This document shows positions 1 through 8,477 of a DNA stretch of 64,000 bases, in pieces (position 1 is the stretch's first letter; each line of letters starts with the position of its first letter). The stretch covers positions 62,001-126,000 of the forward strand of contig DBMR01000018.1 of the NCBI GenBank assembly GCA_002298785.1, given 5' to 3'. The DNA comes from Verrucomicrobia subdivision 3 bacterium UBA693. GTDB taxonomy: Bacteria; Verrucomicrobiota; Verrucomicrobiia; Limisphaerales; UBA8199. Made by a program: the position numbers and the translations under genes. Below the pieces are notes generated by a model, which saw only the letters and a list, made by a program, of their open reading frames with translations, was not told where the DNA came from and did not search any database.

Positions 1-757
1 AAAACCGGGTCCCGGCCGCACCTTCTTTGGGATCCTCCAAATTATTCCAACTCCCGTCCGCCATTCGGAAATGAGTGGCGCCTTTCGGCGGGATCTGTCC
101 CGGCTGTTGAAAACCGACCAACGCACCTTTAGGGTACGTGCTCTTCAAATTCTTCCGGTTCAACCGCTCGCGCATGTAAGCAAGGGTCAAAATTCCAAGG
201 GTTAAAGAGCGGCGATACCAATTCGTCCAAACCCGGTCCCGGTAGCCGGCGAGCGCTCCCCAAATCTTGGTGGTCAGATTTGCGGTAAAGGTGATGACCA
301 CACCCAAAACGTTCCCCAATGTTTGACGCACTCGTTCGGCCAAAAGCTCGCGCCGGGGCTTGGGTGGGCTGGGAAGAGGTGCCACCCCCGCGCCGGCCGG
401 AGCAAGCAGTTTGTCCCGATCGAAGTAATAAACCTCCGGCACCGGAACCTGAATCTCCGAGGTAGCGTTGGCCCTGGCCCGCTGAAGCATTTCCGCCCAT
501 CCGCCGTGATCGGGCTCGCGGCCCAGCGCCTCTTGATAAGCCTGCGCGGCATCCTCGTATGCCTGGCGTTGAAAGTGAGCGAGCCCCAGCAGGGCATAAA
601 CTTCACCGGAGGAATCCGTGGACAACGCCTTCTCGAGCACCTCGATGGCGGCTCCATATTGTCCCTGCTCCAGCAGGCGTATGCTCTGTGCTCGCGACGA
701 GGTCGCGATTTCTTGCGTTGACGTGGCGGGGTTCATTTTACAATAAGCTTCGGCCAT
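1..757 (-). CDS. TPR plus animal-type haem peroxidase (partial, C-terminus beyond window)
   Basis: The frame is open from an ATG at 757 down to base 1 (252 codons) and continues past the left edge. Residues about 20-95 carry two TPR-like helical pairs (RLLEQGQYGAAIEVLEKAL, then LLGLAHFQRQAYEDAAQAY). A short linker follows, then residues about 140-252 resemble the start of bacterial animal-type haem peroxidases: an RERLNRKNL stretch, then FRMADGSWNNLEDP and GAAGTRF. This family binds haem and oxidises substrates with hydrogen peroxide. The distal and proximal histidines would lie off the window and cannot be checked. An AAGGGG sequence lies about ten bases before the ATG. No signal peptide is visible. 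The TPR fusion could mediate protein contacts. Family assignment is moderately secure; the substrate is unknown. Confidence 0.65.
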   Translation of the reverse strand, partial: MAEAYCKMNPATSTQEIATSSRAQSIRLLEQGQYGAAIEVLEKALSTDSSGEVYALLGLAHFQRQAYEDAAQAYQEALGREPDHGGWAEMLQRARANATSEIQVPVPEVYYFDRDKLLAPAGAGVAPLPSPPKPRRELLAERVRQTLGNVLGVVITFTANLTTKIWGALAGYRDRVWTNWYRRSLTLGILTLAYMRERLNRKNLKSTYPKGALVGFQQPGQIPPKGATHFRMADGSWNNLEDPKEGAAGTRF

Positions 758-1087
758 GGTTGCAATTATTTCCCCTTGTTTTCCAGACGCAACAGTTCCA
801 AGTGCATGCTTTTTCCATTACGCTTGATACTAGTGAATCTCGCGCATATCGGCGGGATTGCAAGTGGCTTTTCCCCCGCATCAGCGCTTGCGTGATATGA
901 TTCAAGGCACGACGACACCCAGGTCGGTCGGCTGGCGCAGTCGAAAACGATGATCAGCCCCTGCTCGACCGATGTGTCTTACCAGAGGAACTCGTCTGGG
1001 TTAGGGACTGACCGACCGATGCCTCACAAGCCAATGTCGGCGCAAGCTCACGCCCACGACAAAACGTACCGAACCGCCACCGTCAAC
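758..1087. other. intergenic region, no gene recognised
   Basis: About 330 bases lie between the start of the minus-strand peroxidase gene and the stop of the esterase gene, also minus strand. It must hold the esterase 3' end and probably the peroxidase promoter. I see no convincing promoter pair, hairpin with T-run, or conserved coding frame here. Confidence 0.4.
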
Positions 1088-3313
1088 TTAACGTCCCAGC
1101 AACCAAGCCACTGCTTCTGCGTCCACTGTGGATTGGCCGCGGGCCAGGGTGAGGTTCTTCCTGCCGCCGGCACGTTGGTAGATTTCCCGCAGCAGTTCAG
1201 GAATTGTGGTGCGTTCCCCTGCCAGCCAAAGCGGGCGAGGCGCTCCCACCGCCAACATGCCCGACAAATCGCCATATTTGGCGGCGCCCGGGAGAAAATC
1301 CGGATCATAGATGTCAGACAGGTTTGCGAACCGGAATCCACGAGTGTCCAGGGCTGTGGCCGTCACCGCGTTGCCAGACTGCGCCCTGGCCGCGGCCACC
1401 CACGCGGCCCCACCCTCGACCCCAACGAGATCAAGGCGTTTGCCGGCGGCAGAAGTCCGTGTCCACTGTATGACCGACAACAGATCATGTACCCGCTGGG
1501 CAAATAGAGTGCGGTTATACCCGAAAGTATAGGCGGCGGCCTCGCGCGGGTTGTTCACTTTGCGCGCTCGCAACATTTGCTTATCCTCAGCGAGGAATTC
1601 GCCTTGATACAGCAGATCTGCCGCAATCACGGTAACACCACGATTCAGTAAACTTCGGACCGCCGGCTTGAGCTGGAGAGAACTGCCCGTGGCGCGCTCG
1701 AACACGCCCGCCTTGCCCTGTGCCTGAACCCAAACGACCATACGCCCGCTTGCCGCTTTGGGAGTGAGGCGGACGACCGGAATCTCCTCGTTATAAGAAT
1801 CGTTGTGCAACAGGCCGATTTCTTCACTGTAATCCCCACGGTCATTGCTTTGCGTCATCCGGCAAGAGACATTGCCCGCCGTGGCGAGATTCCTGCCAAG
1901 AAGAACTTCCATCGCGCCGCCGTATATCGTGCGGAAATTCTTCATAGAATGGCGGCTGGCGGCCAGGTTTTCCTGGTCGCGCCGGGTTACCCACTGGAGC
2001 AGTGCTCGCTCGAACTCCGCGCCCCCGGGCGGTTTCGGGTGCTGTTCGTCCCACACCGACAACTCCTTGGCCGTCAACCGATGGTAATCCTGCTCGACGA
2101 CCGGCGACACCACTTTCAGATGGAGATGCTGGTTCATCCATTCGTACATCGCCGCGCGACTCGGGTAGTTGTAATTATGCTTGAACTGGATGAGTGGGGT
2201 GAGTTGGACATTATTGGGCGCACCGAGCATTGCGAAATGCTTTTGCAGTTCTGGAAAGCCCTTGCTCGGCATGGCTTTGGTCCAATCATCGGCCGCAGTC
2301 ATTCCCAATGGCTTGGGCGCGAACAGGGCGGCGATTTCGACGTTTCCCGTATCGACGCGCAAGAGACAGGCATTCTCACAGGTGCAACCCCCTTGCATGG
2401 CCGTGCCCACCATGACGGCGGGAAAGGACACTGACGGCCGGTCATCCAAGGCACACAGAATAAATGTCTGCGTCCCACCACCGCTGGCGCCTGTAACCCC
2501 GATGCGTTTCGCGTCAACTTCCGGGAGGCTCAAGAGGAAATCCAAAGCGCGAATCGAGTTCCACGTTTGCAGGCCCATCACACTCTGCAAATGGCTTTCG
2601 GCTCGCGGGCTGAACAAGCCCCAGGCCCCGTCCGCGTTCATGTCTGGCCTTTGTTTGGCGAAGCCGTGAGCGATCTCGTACGGGATCTGTAGGCTGTCCG
2701 CATAACCAATCATGTCATAGTGAAACACCGCACAGCCCATCCGAGCCAGTTGCACACAACGCGACTGGAGCGGACTGCGCCCGCCTTCCTCAAATTTTTC
2801 TTCACCGTTATCAATCTGCTTCCGGACCTGCGTCGCTCCCGCGTCCGTAAACCGGCCGTCGGGCCAGTGTCCGTGAGGGCAGAGTACGCCGGGGATTTTT
2901 CCGGAACGGCCCGTCGGCCGATACAGGCTCCCAGTGACGAAAAAGCCGGGAAGACTTTCGAAATACACCTTTTCGACAGCGTAGCCAGGCTGTTCGATTT
3001 TGCCGTAAATCACCGCGTGCAAAGGCGTTTTCTGAGGCATCGGCCACAACCCTAGAGCGACCGACAACTCACGCCGCACCAGCGCGGCCCGCGCCTGCCA
3101 ATCCTCGGCGGTGGCGCTGGGCGTGAAGGGGAAATAGCCGTCCAGGTCTTTCAGTGCTCCAAGCCGCACGTCATTGGGCAGCTTGCCTCCCGGCAAAGCG
3201 CGAGGTGCATCTGCACCTTGCAGGCCGATGGACCAGGAGATGCAGGTCGCTACCAGGTAGACCGTCGCAAAAGTCGAATACCGGCTCGCGCGGAGGAGGA
3301 ATTTCACTCTCAT
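1088..3313 (-). CDS. secreted tandem alpha/beta hydrolase (acetyl-xylan-esterase-like)
   Basis: A 741-residue protein. The start at 3313 (MRVKFLLRAS) was chosen because it leads straight into a hydrophobic export signal; a start at 3364 would add 17 residues with no such logic. Domain one (about 40-400) has an alpha/beta hydrolase core: PGVLCPHGHWPDG near 142, the nucleophile elbow GASGGG with Ser277, and a likely catalytic His near 379 (KHNYNYP). Domain two (about 460-735) repeats the fold, but its elbow reads GVEGG, so Glu633 stands where Ser is expected and this half is probably not catalytic. Relatives include acetyl xylan esterases and other carbohydrate esterases. It lies 56 bases downstream of the sulfatase in the same orientation, suggesting joint action on a decorated polysaccharide. 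The exact substrate cannot be told. Confidence 0.75.
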   Translation of the reverse strand: MRVKFLLRASRYSTFATVYLVATCISWSIGLQGADAPRALPGGKLPNDVRLGALKDLDGYFPFTPSATAEDWQARAALVRRELSVALGLWPMPQKTPLHAVIYGKIEQPGYAVEKVYFESLPGFFVTGSLYRPTGRSGKIPGVLCPHGHWPDGRFTDAGATQVRKQIDNGEEKFEEGGRSPLQSRCVQLARMGCAVFHYDMIGYADSLQIPYEIAHGFAKQRPDMNADGAWGLFSPRAESHLQSVMGLQTWNSIRALDFLLSLPEVDAKRIGVTGASGGGTQTFILCALDDRPSVSFPAVMVGTAMQGGCTCENACLLRVDTGNVEIAALFAPKPLGMTAADDWTKAMPSKGFPELQKHFAMLGAPNNVQLTPLIQFKHNYNYPSRAAMYEWMNQHLHLKVVSPVVEQDYHRLTAKELSVWDEQHPKPPGGAEFERALLQWVTRRDQENLAASRHSMKNFRTIYGGAMEVLLGRNLATAGNVSCRMTQSNDRGDYSEEIGLLHNDSYNEEIPVVRLTPKAASGRMVVWVQAQGKAGVFERATGSSLQLKPAVRSLLNRGVTVIAADLLYQGEFLAEDKQMLRARKVNNPREAAAYTFGYNRTLFAQRVHDLLSVIQWTRTSAAGKRLDLVGVEGGAAWVAAARAQSGNAVTATALDTRGFRFANLSDIYDPDFLPGAAKYGDLSGMLAVGAPRPLWLAGERTTIPELLREIYQRAGGRKNLTLARGQSTVDAEAVAWLLGR

Positions 3314-3369
3314 AATGGACTTAAGTATGTCGGTAACACAGTGGGCATGCCAGTGAGTGGGCAAAGCGT

Positions 3370-4830
3370 CTAGTTATTCTTCGGGTTCTTCCGGGGTAAC
3401 TGCGCGTCCGTCTCCCGCCACCATTTGTGCAGCCGGTCGCGCAGTTGCGATGCGCGTTCAGGCTCAACGGCGGACAGATTATGCTGCTCGCGCGGATCAA
3501 GGCGCAGGTTATATAGCTCCACTTTGGCGTCCTCAAAGTACTCCAGCAGTTTCCAGTCACCGCTGCGCACCGCACTCACCGGCGTGGTGTTGAAATAATA
3601 ATGCGGGTAGTGGAAAAACAACTCCGGGTGCTCCCTTAGCGCCGAGGGCTGCCGAAGCTGGGCCGCAAAGCTGATCCCGTCCAACCCTGGAGGTGTGACG
3701 AGTTTCGAATTTCCAAAATCCCGGCAAAGCTCGAGAATAGTCGGTAAAAAATCCGCACACGTGACGGGGACTTCGCAGATGGTACCGGGCGGCGTAACCC
3801 CTGGCAATCGGACGATTAAAGGAACCCGGATACCACCTTCGTAAAGCGATCCTTTGCCGGAGCGCAGAGGCCAATTATCCGTCGGCGGCTGACCGCGATA
3901 TGGATTAGTGTAGCCACCGTTGTCAGAGGCGAATATCACCAACGTGCGCCGGTTTAGTCCCCGCTGTGCGATTCGATCCAACACCCGTCCCACATTTTCG
4001 TCCAACGAGTGGATCATCGCTGCATACACCGCATTTTGATGATGGAACTCCGGCTTGAGGTGGTGACGAAAGTATTCGACTCGTTTCGACTGGGCCTCGA
4101 TGGGTGTGTGCGGGCTATGATGCCACAGATTCAGGAAGAAAGGACGCTCACCCGCGACATCGATCAGCTTGAGCGCCTCGTCTGTGAGCCGATCCGTCAG
4201 ATACTCGCCTGGCCGACCAACCCCCAGCCCGGGAACGTAGCGAAACTCGCCCGCAGCGCCGCTTGGCCCGCTAAAGGGATGGAAGTAGGTCGCGGGGGCG
4301 CCCCAATGTGTGCCACCAACATTGACGTCGAATCCCAAGGCTTCCGGCGAATGCGCCGCGTCGCCGAGATGCCATTTACCCACGTGCAGAGTTAAGTAGC
4401 CGGCAGCCTTCAGAATTTGGGCGAGATTTCGCTCCTCCGACGGCAGATCCGTAATCGTGGGTGGAGGCAGCAGCGGTTTGTCACTGATGGGCGAAAGCGC
4501 CGCCTCGCGCCAGATGGTCATATGGAGGCGGGCGGCGTGTTTACCAGTGAGCAGCGAAGCCCGAGTCGGGGAGCAAATAGACATGGCGTAAGCCTGGGTA
4601 AAACGGACCCCCTCGCGAGCAAGTCTGTCAATGCACGGGGTTTCGTGGAGGTCTGCGCCGTAACACGCAAGGTCGTTGGCACCCAAGTCGTCCGCGAGGA
4701 TAAAAACGATGTTAAGCTGAGTGGGACCAACCGTCTTAGCGGAGCAGTGGACGCCACACGCCAGGACCAGCAGCACAAGGACGCTCAGGAGGTCTAGAAA
4801 CCGGATCCATGGTGTCCTTAGAATCACCAT
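3370..4830 (-). CDS. secreted type I (formylglycine) sulfatase
   Basis: A 486-residue arylsulfatase-family protein. An N-terminal hydrophobic segment (about 11-25) is an export signal. The catalytic signature CSPTR starts at Cys86, followed by ASLLTGKHAARLH; in this family that Cys is converted to formylglycine. Asp47 and Asp48 (ILADDLG) are the expected calcium ligands, and FASDNGGYTNP supplies the later DNG metal-site motif. LRSGKGSLYEGGIRVP is the usual C-terminal-half motif. It should hydrolyse sulfate esters outside the cytoplasm. It is probably co-transcribed with the downstream esterase (56-base gap). No sulfatase-maturating enzyme is encoded in the window, so maturation must come from elsewhere. 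Substrate unknown. Confidence 0.9.
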   Translation of the reverse strand: MVILRTPWIRFLDLLSVLVLLVLACGVHCSAKTVGPTQLNIVFILADDLGANDLACYGADLHETPCIDRLAREGVRFTQAYAMSICSPTRASLLTGKHAARLHMTIWREAALSPISDKPLLPPPTITDLPSEERNLAQILKAAGYLTLHVGKWHLGDAAHSPEALGFDVNVGGTHWGAPATYFHPFSGPSGAAGEFRYVPGLGVGRPGEYLTDRLTDEALKLIDVAGERPFFLNLWHHSPHTPIEAQSKRVEYFRHHLKPEFHHQNAVYAAMIHSLDENVGRVLDRIAQRGLNRRTLVIFASDNGGYTNPYRGQPPTDNWPLRSGKGSLYEGGIRVPLIVRLPGVTPPGTICEVPVTCADFLPTILELCRDFGNSKLVTPPGLDGISFAAQLRQPSALREHPELFFHYPHYYFNTTPVSAVRSGDWKLLEYFEDAKVELYNLRLDPREQHNLSAVEPERASQLRDRLHKWWRETDAQLPRKNPKNN

Positions 4831-5150
4831 CTTTCAAACACCCACGAGTTAGGCCGTTGGAAAACCATAGCAATTAAGAGTGTGTGCGCAAAACATAGGA
4901 TACCAGATGGTGAGCTTCAACGTCATAATCCGAATCCCCATGAAAGTCCCAACAGGTACACTCTCCCCGGACATTGACCGCGCGCTCATAAAAGTTCAAG
5001 TCGCACAAGTCCAGTATTCCCGTGCGGCCGGTCAGGTTCTCCGTGGACACCAGGGTGCCCAAGACCATTCCAGACCTCACGAGCATAAACAAAAGAGCCC
5101 CGAGGGCTACTGCCTCCGGGGCTCCTGAAATAGGCACTTGGATCTAAAGA
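4831..5150. other. spacer with terminator; possible decayed small frame
   Basis: This stretch separates the sulfatase start from the stop of the sorted surface protein. It contains the terminator at 5095-5124 and presumably the sulfatase promoter. A minus-strand frame of about 64 codons (starting near 5074, ending near 4874) shows a non-repetitive sequence rich in Asp, Glu and Cys, but it has no clear start signal or known domain. I treat it as chance or a gene remnant. Confidence 0.35.
5095..5124 (-). terminator. intrinsic terminator of the sorted surface protein gene
   Basis: Read on the minus strand, a GAGCCCCG / CGGGGCTC stem with a GC-rich interior is followed directly by TTTTGTTTATG. 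It lies 27 bases past the stop of the minus-strand gene at 5151. Stem plus T-rich tail fits a Rho-independent terminator. Confidence 0.8.
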
Positions 5151-5816
5151 CTACTTACGCAGGCGGCGGGAAACCAACCCCAGGCCGGTCAGCGACATGC
5201 TCAGCAGCCCCAGGGAAGAAGCCGCATCCGGGACGGAGTTTTGCCGGGCGCGTACGTTGGTGAACACGAAATCTTCGTCATTGTAATTGAAGTCCGAGTT
5301 CGGGAAACGCTGGTCTTCGAAGGAAACAAAGGTGCCTACCGGTATTCCAGTGAAGAGAGGGGAGGTGGCGGTATAAGGTGTGGCGTAGACATGGTTGTGC
5401 CCCTTGCTCCCGTCAAGATCATACCCCGCATTCATGGAAGGGTCGGAATACGCCATCGCTCCCAGTGTGTTATTCTTCAGCACAAAGGTTAGGACATCGC
5501 CCGCCGTCACATTGCCGAGAACCAGCGATTGCCCAATCGCCGAGGAATGATTCTCCAGTCCGTAAATGCCGGAGGACACCCCATTGACCAAGAGGCCCAA
5601 TTCATTGTGATACGACGCCGTCGAGCCGGCGAAATAGGCCGTGATCGGACCCGTGTTCACCGCTGTAAAGGTGTAGATGGTGCCATTCGGCGTACCCGGC
5701 GTCGGATATGGAATGGCATCGGCCAGAACAACCTGAGCGCCGCTGGCCAAAAGAGCCAAGGCGACGATTCCGGAACGCAAACCGTGCGCGCCGAGAACAG
5801 GTAGGGATTGCTTCAT
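5151..5816 (-). CDS. secreted DUF4114-like protein with VPDSG/PEP-CTERM-like sorting tail
   Basis: The start at 5816 gives 221 residues beginning MKQSLPVLG with a classic signal peptide ending near ASGAQVVLADA; a start at 5960 would add 48 uncharged, Pro-rich residues. The central part contains GYDLDGSKGHNHV and SFEDQRFPNSDFNYND, matching the acidic, calcium-binding-like DUF4114 pattern. The C-terminus is VPDAASS, a hydrophobic stretch, then SRRLRK. That is the layout of PEP-CTERM and VPDSG-CTERM sorting signals, which exosortases process in Gram-negative bacteria. The motif is a variant (VPDAA rather than VPDSG). Likely an envelope or matrix protein. No exosortase is in the window. It is a single-gene unit with its own terminator. 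Confidence 0.75.
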   Translation of the reverse strand: MKQSLPVLGAHGLRSGIVALALLASGAQVVLADAIPYPTPGTPNGTIYTFTAVNTGPITAYFAGSTASYHNELGLLVNGVSSGIYGLENHSSAIGQSLVLGNVTAGDVLTFVLKNNTLGAMAYSDPSMNAGYDLDGSKGHNHVYATPYTATSPLFTGIPVGTFVSFEDQRFPNSDFNYNDEDFVFTNVRARQNSVPDAASSLGLLSMSLTGLGLVSRRLRK

Positions 5817-6391
5817 AGGTTTTGTCGTGCTTACAGGACCGGAAGGTCTGACTCGAACTGGACGCTGGAACTCCTCAGGACCAGCGCCAACACTTGGCGG
5901 CGAACCCACGCCAAGAGGCAAACCATCCAGCTTGATGACGCTGTGAATGATCACGGCCATCGGGGTTTAGTCTTTGACTTAATTACGTACGCACCACATT
6001 CAGTTCAGATGGGGTGACATACATAACTAAGCACGCTTCATGCCAGCATCTGAAAACCGGGCCGAAGGCGCACCGGGACAAGCTGCAAATTCTTCATTTT
6101 CTATGCGTTATGCAAATAAATAAAATTAACAATTACGATTCCCAAGGAAGCCGTGGGATCTCCTATGTGTAATGTTTTCCAACGCTAATACTTCAAAACA
6201 GGCTCACTTATAGCTACATCATCCACGCATCCGATTCGCCTACATGCTATTACGCAAACCCCCAGGCCTTATGTAAAGCCTGTTTACACTTTTCTGGCGC
6301 TTTCCACTGCCGGCGGCGAAGGGCGAGGTTACCGCAGGAAAACGCGCGGGACCACTTTAGCCGCTTCGCGCGGGCTTATTACTGACCGCTC
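5817..6391. promoter_or_regulatory. AT-rich spacer, likely promoter region of the sorted protein gene
   Basis: This is a 575-base gap between two minus-strand genes. The section about 6095-6230 is clearly richer in A and T than the surroundings (for example taaataaaattaacaatta), which suits a promoter or regulator-binding zone for the gene starting at 5816. I cannot fix a -35/-10 pair with confidence, and I see no coding frame with conserved features. Confidence 0.35.
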
Positions 6392-8323
6392 TCACGGCGC
6401 CTGCCCCGCTGGTTGGCGATAGGGCCGGTGGGAACGATAGATCTCGAGTAATTCAAGGTGAATCTTCGCCAGGGTCTGATCCCCCAATTCCAAGGCGACA
6501 GCATTGGCCTTCTGCGCCGTCTCGACGGCTTCCGGAAATCGACCGCATTCGGCATAGGCCGCGGCGAGGGTGCCTACCATCAGGCTGTTCTTGAAGCCGG
6601 TTATGCGGCATGCCTCCTCGGCCAACCGAACGGCTTCCGCCCCATTGCGAATGCGATCCTCCGGACCAGTGGCCAGCAGCCACGCCAGGTTATTTAGTGC
6701 CGGTAGAAACGCCGGCCACAGTCGGATCGCCTCGCGGTAATGCGCTGCGGCGGCGCTCCAATCACGCCCCAACCCGAGCGCATACGCCAGGCTATTGTGG
6801 GCCTCGGGCCACGCTGGCTTAAGTTCAACCGCCCGCTGGAGGTGGCTGATACCTGCCACCAAATTGCCTTTTTCAACCAATGCGTTGCCCAGATAGAAGT
6901 GAGCGGTCGGGTTCTCCGCCGTCACCTCGAGGGCTCGTGAGAAAAGCACTTCGCTGTCTCTCCAATAGTGAACCTGGGACCGGGATAGCATCGCGCATAC
7001 GGCGAGCACTGCGACCGAAGCCACAATGGACACTCTCCGCCCGATGCCCGCACCCAATCCGCCGCCCGAGCCAGGAGTGCGATGAATTGCCGATGATGAA
7101 CCGCTTGCCTGTTTCCAATCGGCCGCGCCCCAGACCACCATGAGGAAAAAGCCGATCGCTGGGAAATAGGTATAACGGTCGGCCATTGATTGGCTGCCGG
7201 CCTGTACGATGCCGATTACCGGGACCAGCGTCCCCAGAAACCAAAGCCACCCCATGACCGGCGCCGGATGCTTGCGCGCCTGCGTGAGCAGCGCGACGCT
7301 GATCAGCAGCAGCGCCGTCACAGCAAGAGTAACTTCCCAGGCCGGCCAAACCCCCGGATGCGGATAAAAAGCCGCCAGGTGCGACGGCCAGACCAACTTC
7401 AGTGCATAAAGACCGTAAGCCACGACCGCGTTGGCGAGACGTCCACTCAGCGGCAACGCCGCCAAAGCCACGACCGCGCCACCACTTTGTGCCAGGAAAG
7501 TGACCAGGCACGAGGCGCCGCCCATAATGAAGAAAGGGAGCTTCTCAACGATCACCCGGCAGACGCGAGACTTAAGGTCTGCCGACTTGACCTTTGATTC
7601 GTCACGGGACACGAACAGCGGGATCCGCCGCAGGGGCCACCAATCGAAGAGCAGCATCAGGAACGGAAAAGTCACGACCATTGGCTTGCTCATCAGGCCA
7701 AAGGCGAATAGCAAAAGCGAAAGCGCATACCAAAGCCACCGGTGTTGCCCGGCACGGGTGACGATCGAACCCACCTCTTTGAGGCGAGGAGCTTCACCTG
7801 GGCCGCGTGACGAAGGGGTGTCGCTCGCCAGAGCGGCATACCTAACGTAAGCGATCAAACTGAGCAGACCAAAGAACACGCACAACAGATCCTTTCGCTC
7901 ACTGATCCACGCAACGGATTCGACGTGGAGCGGATGAACCGCGAAGAGAGCTGCAACCAGAGCGCTGCGCCAGAAGGCTCCGGTCAGCCGCCAAAGCAGA
8001 CCATAAACCAACAGCGCGTTCATGATATGGAAGAAGAGGCTTACCGCGTGATGGGCCCCTGCAGCAGGCCCAAAGAGCTGCCAATCCAGCATGTGCGAAA
8101 GCCAGGTGATGGGGTGCCAGTTCCAGATATGAAATGTCGTAAAGGCCCAGCGGACGCTCGGCCAGCACAGACCAGCCCGGACATAGGGGTTCTGGGTCAC
8201 ATACTCGCTGTCGTCGTAATTAATGAAGCCAAATTGGAGCACCGGCCAATAAACGGCCACGGTCACGGCACCGAGTGCGAGCCAAACCAGGGTAGCGCGC
8301 CGCTTATGGTTGTTCCTGCCCAT
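6392..8323 (-). CDS. TMTC-like polytopic membrane protein with C-terminal TPRs (GT-C glycosyltransferase-like)
   Basis: A 643-residue protein. The N-terminal two thirds hold about ten hydrophobic segments. The first periplasmic loop reads FINYDDSEYVTQNPYV; the acidic DD pair is the expected catalytic motif of GT-C glycosyltransferases. WNWHPITWLSHMLD and AVHPLHVESVAWISERKD are hallmarks of the TMTC-like family found in animals and often multiplied in PVC bacteria. Residues about 470-625 hold TPR units (AHFYLGNALVEKGNLVAGISHLQRA and relatives would span them). Eukaryotic TMTCs are protein O-mannosyltransferases; the bacterial role is not established. It is divergent from the M3 peptidase gene. 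Family assignment is firm, function inferred. Confidence 0.8.
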   Translation of the reverse strand: MGRNNHKRRATLVWLALGAVTVAVYWPVLQFGFINYDDSEYVTQNPYVRAGLCWPSVRWAFTTFHIWNWHPITWLSHMLDWQLFGPAAGAHHAVSLFFHIMNALLVYGLLWRLTGAFWRSALVAALFAVHPLHVESVAWISERKDLLCVFFGLLSLIAYVRYAALASDTPSSRGPGEAPRLKEVGSIVTRAGQHRWLWYALSLLLFAFGLMSKPMVVTFPFLMLLFDWWPLRRIPLFVSRDESKVKSADLKSRVCRVIVEKLPFFIMGGASCLVTFLAQSGGAVVALAALPLSGRLANAVVAYGLYALKLVWPSHLAAFYPHPGVWPAWEVTLAVTALLLISVALLTQARKHPAPVMGWLWFLGTLVPVIGIVQAGSQSMADRYTYFPAIGFFLMVVWGAADWKQASGSSSAIHRTPGSGGGLGAGIGRRVSIVASVAVLAVCAMLSRSQVHYWRDSEVLFSRALEVTAENPTAHFYLGNALVEKGNLVAGISHLQRAVELKPAWPEAHNSLAYALGLGRDWSAAAAHYREAIRLWPAFLPALNNLAWLLATGPEDRIRNGAEAVRLAEEACRITGFKNSLMVGTLAAAYAECGRFPEAVETAQKANAVALELGDQTLAKIHLELLEIYRSHRPYRQPAGQAP

Positions 8324-8477
8324 CGAGGTACGACAGGCTTGCCGATGCGTATTTCGTAATCAACTTGAAAACCAGGCTACCACCGCGCCACCTGTATGCC
8401 GGTGCCCGATGAGCCTTCTCCCGGGAGCGGTCAGTGATTGAAAGTCCCCGAACTGCCAGGCATCATAGGCCCCCTTG

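Noticed and set aside
4874..5074. Small minus-strand gene of about 64 codons
   Set aside because: No clear start signal, domain or conservation clue; possibly a remnant.
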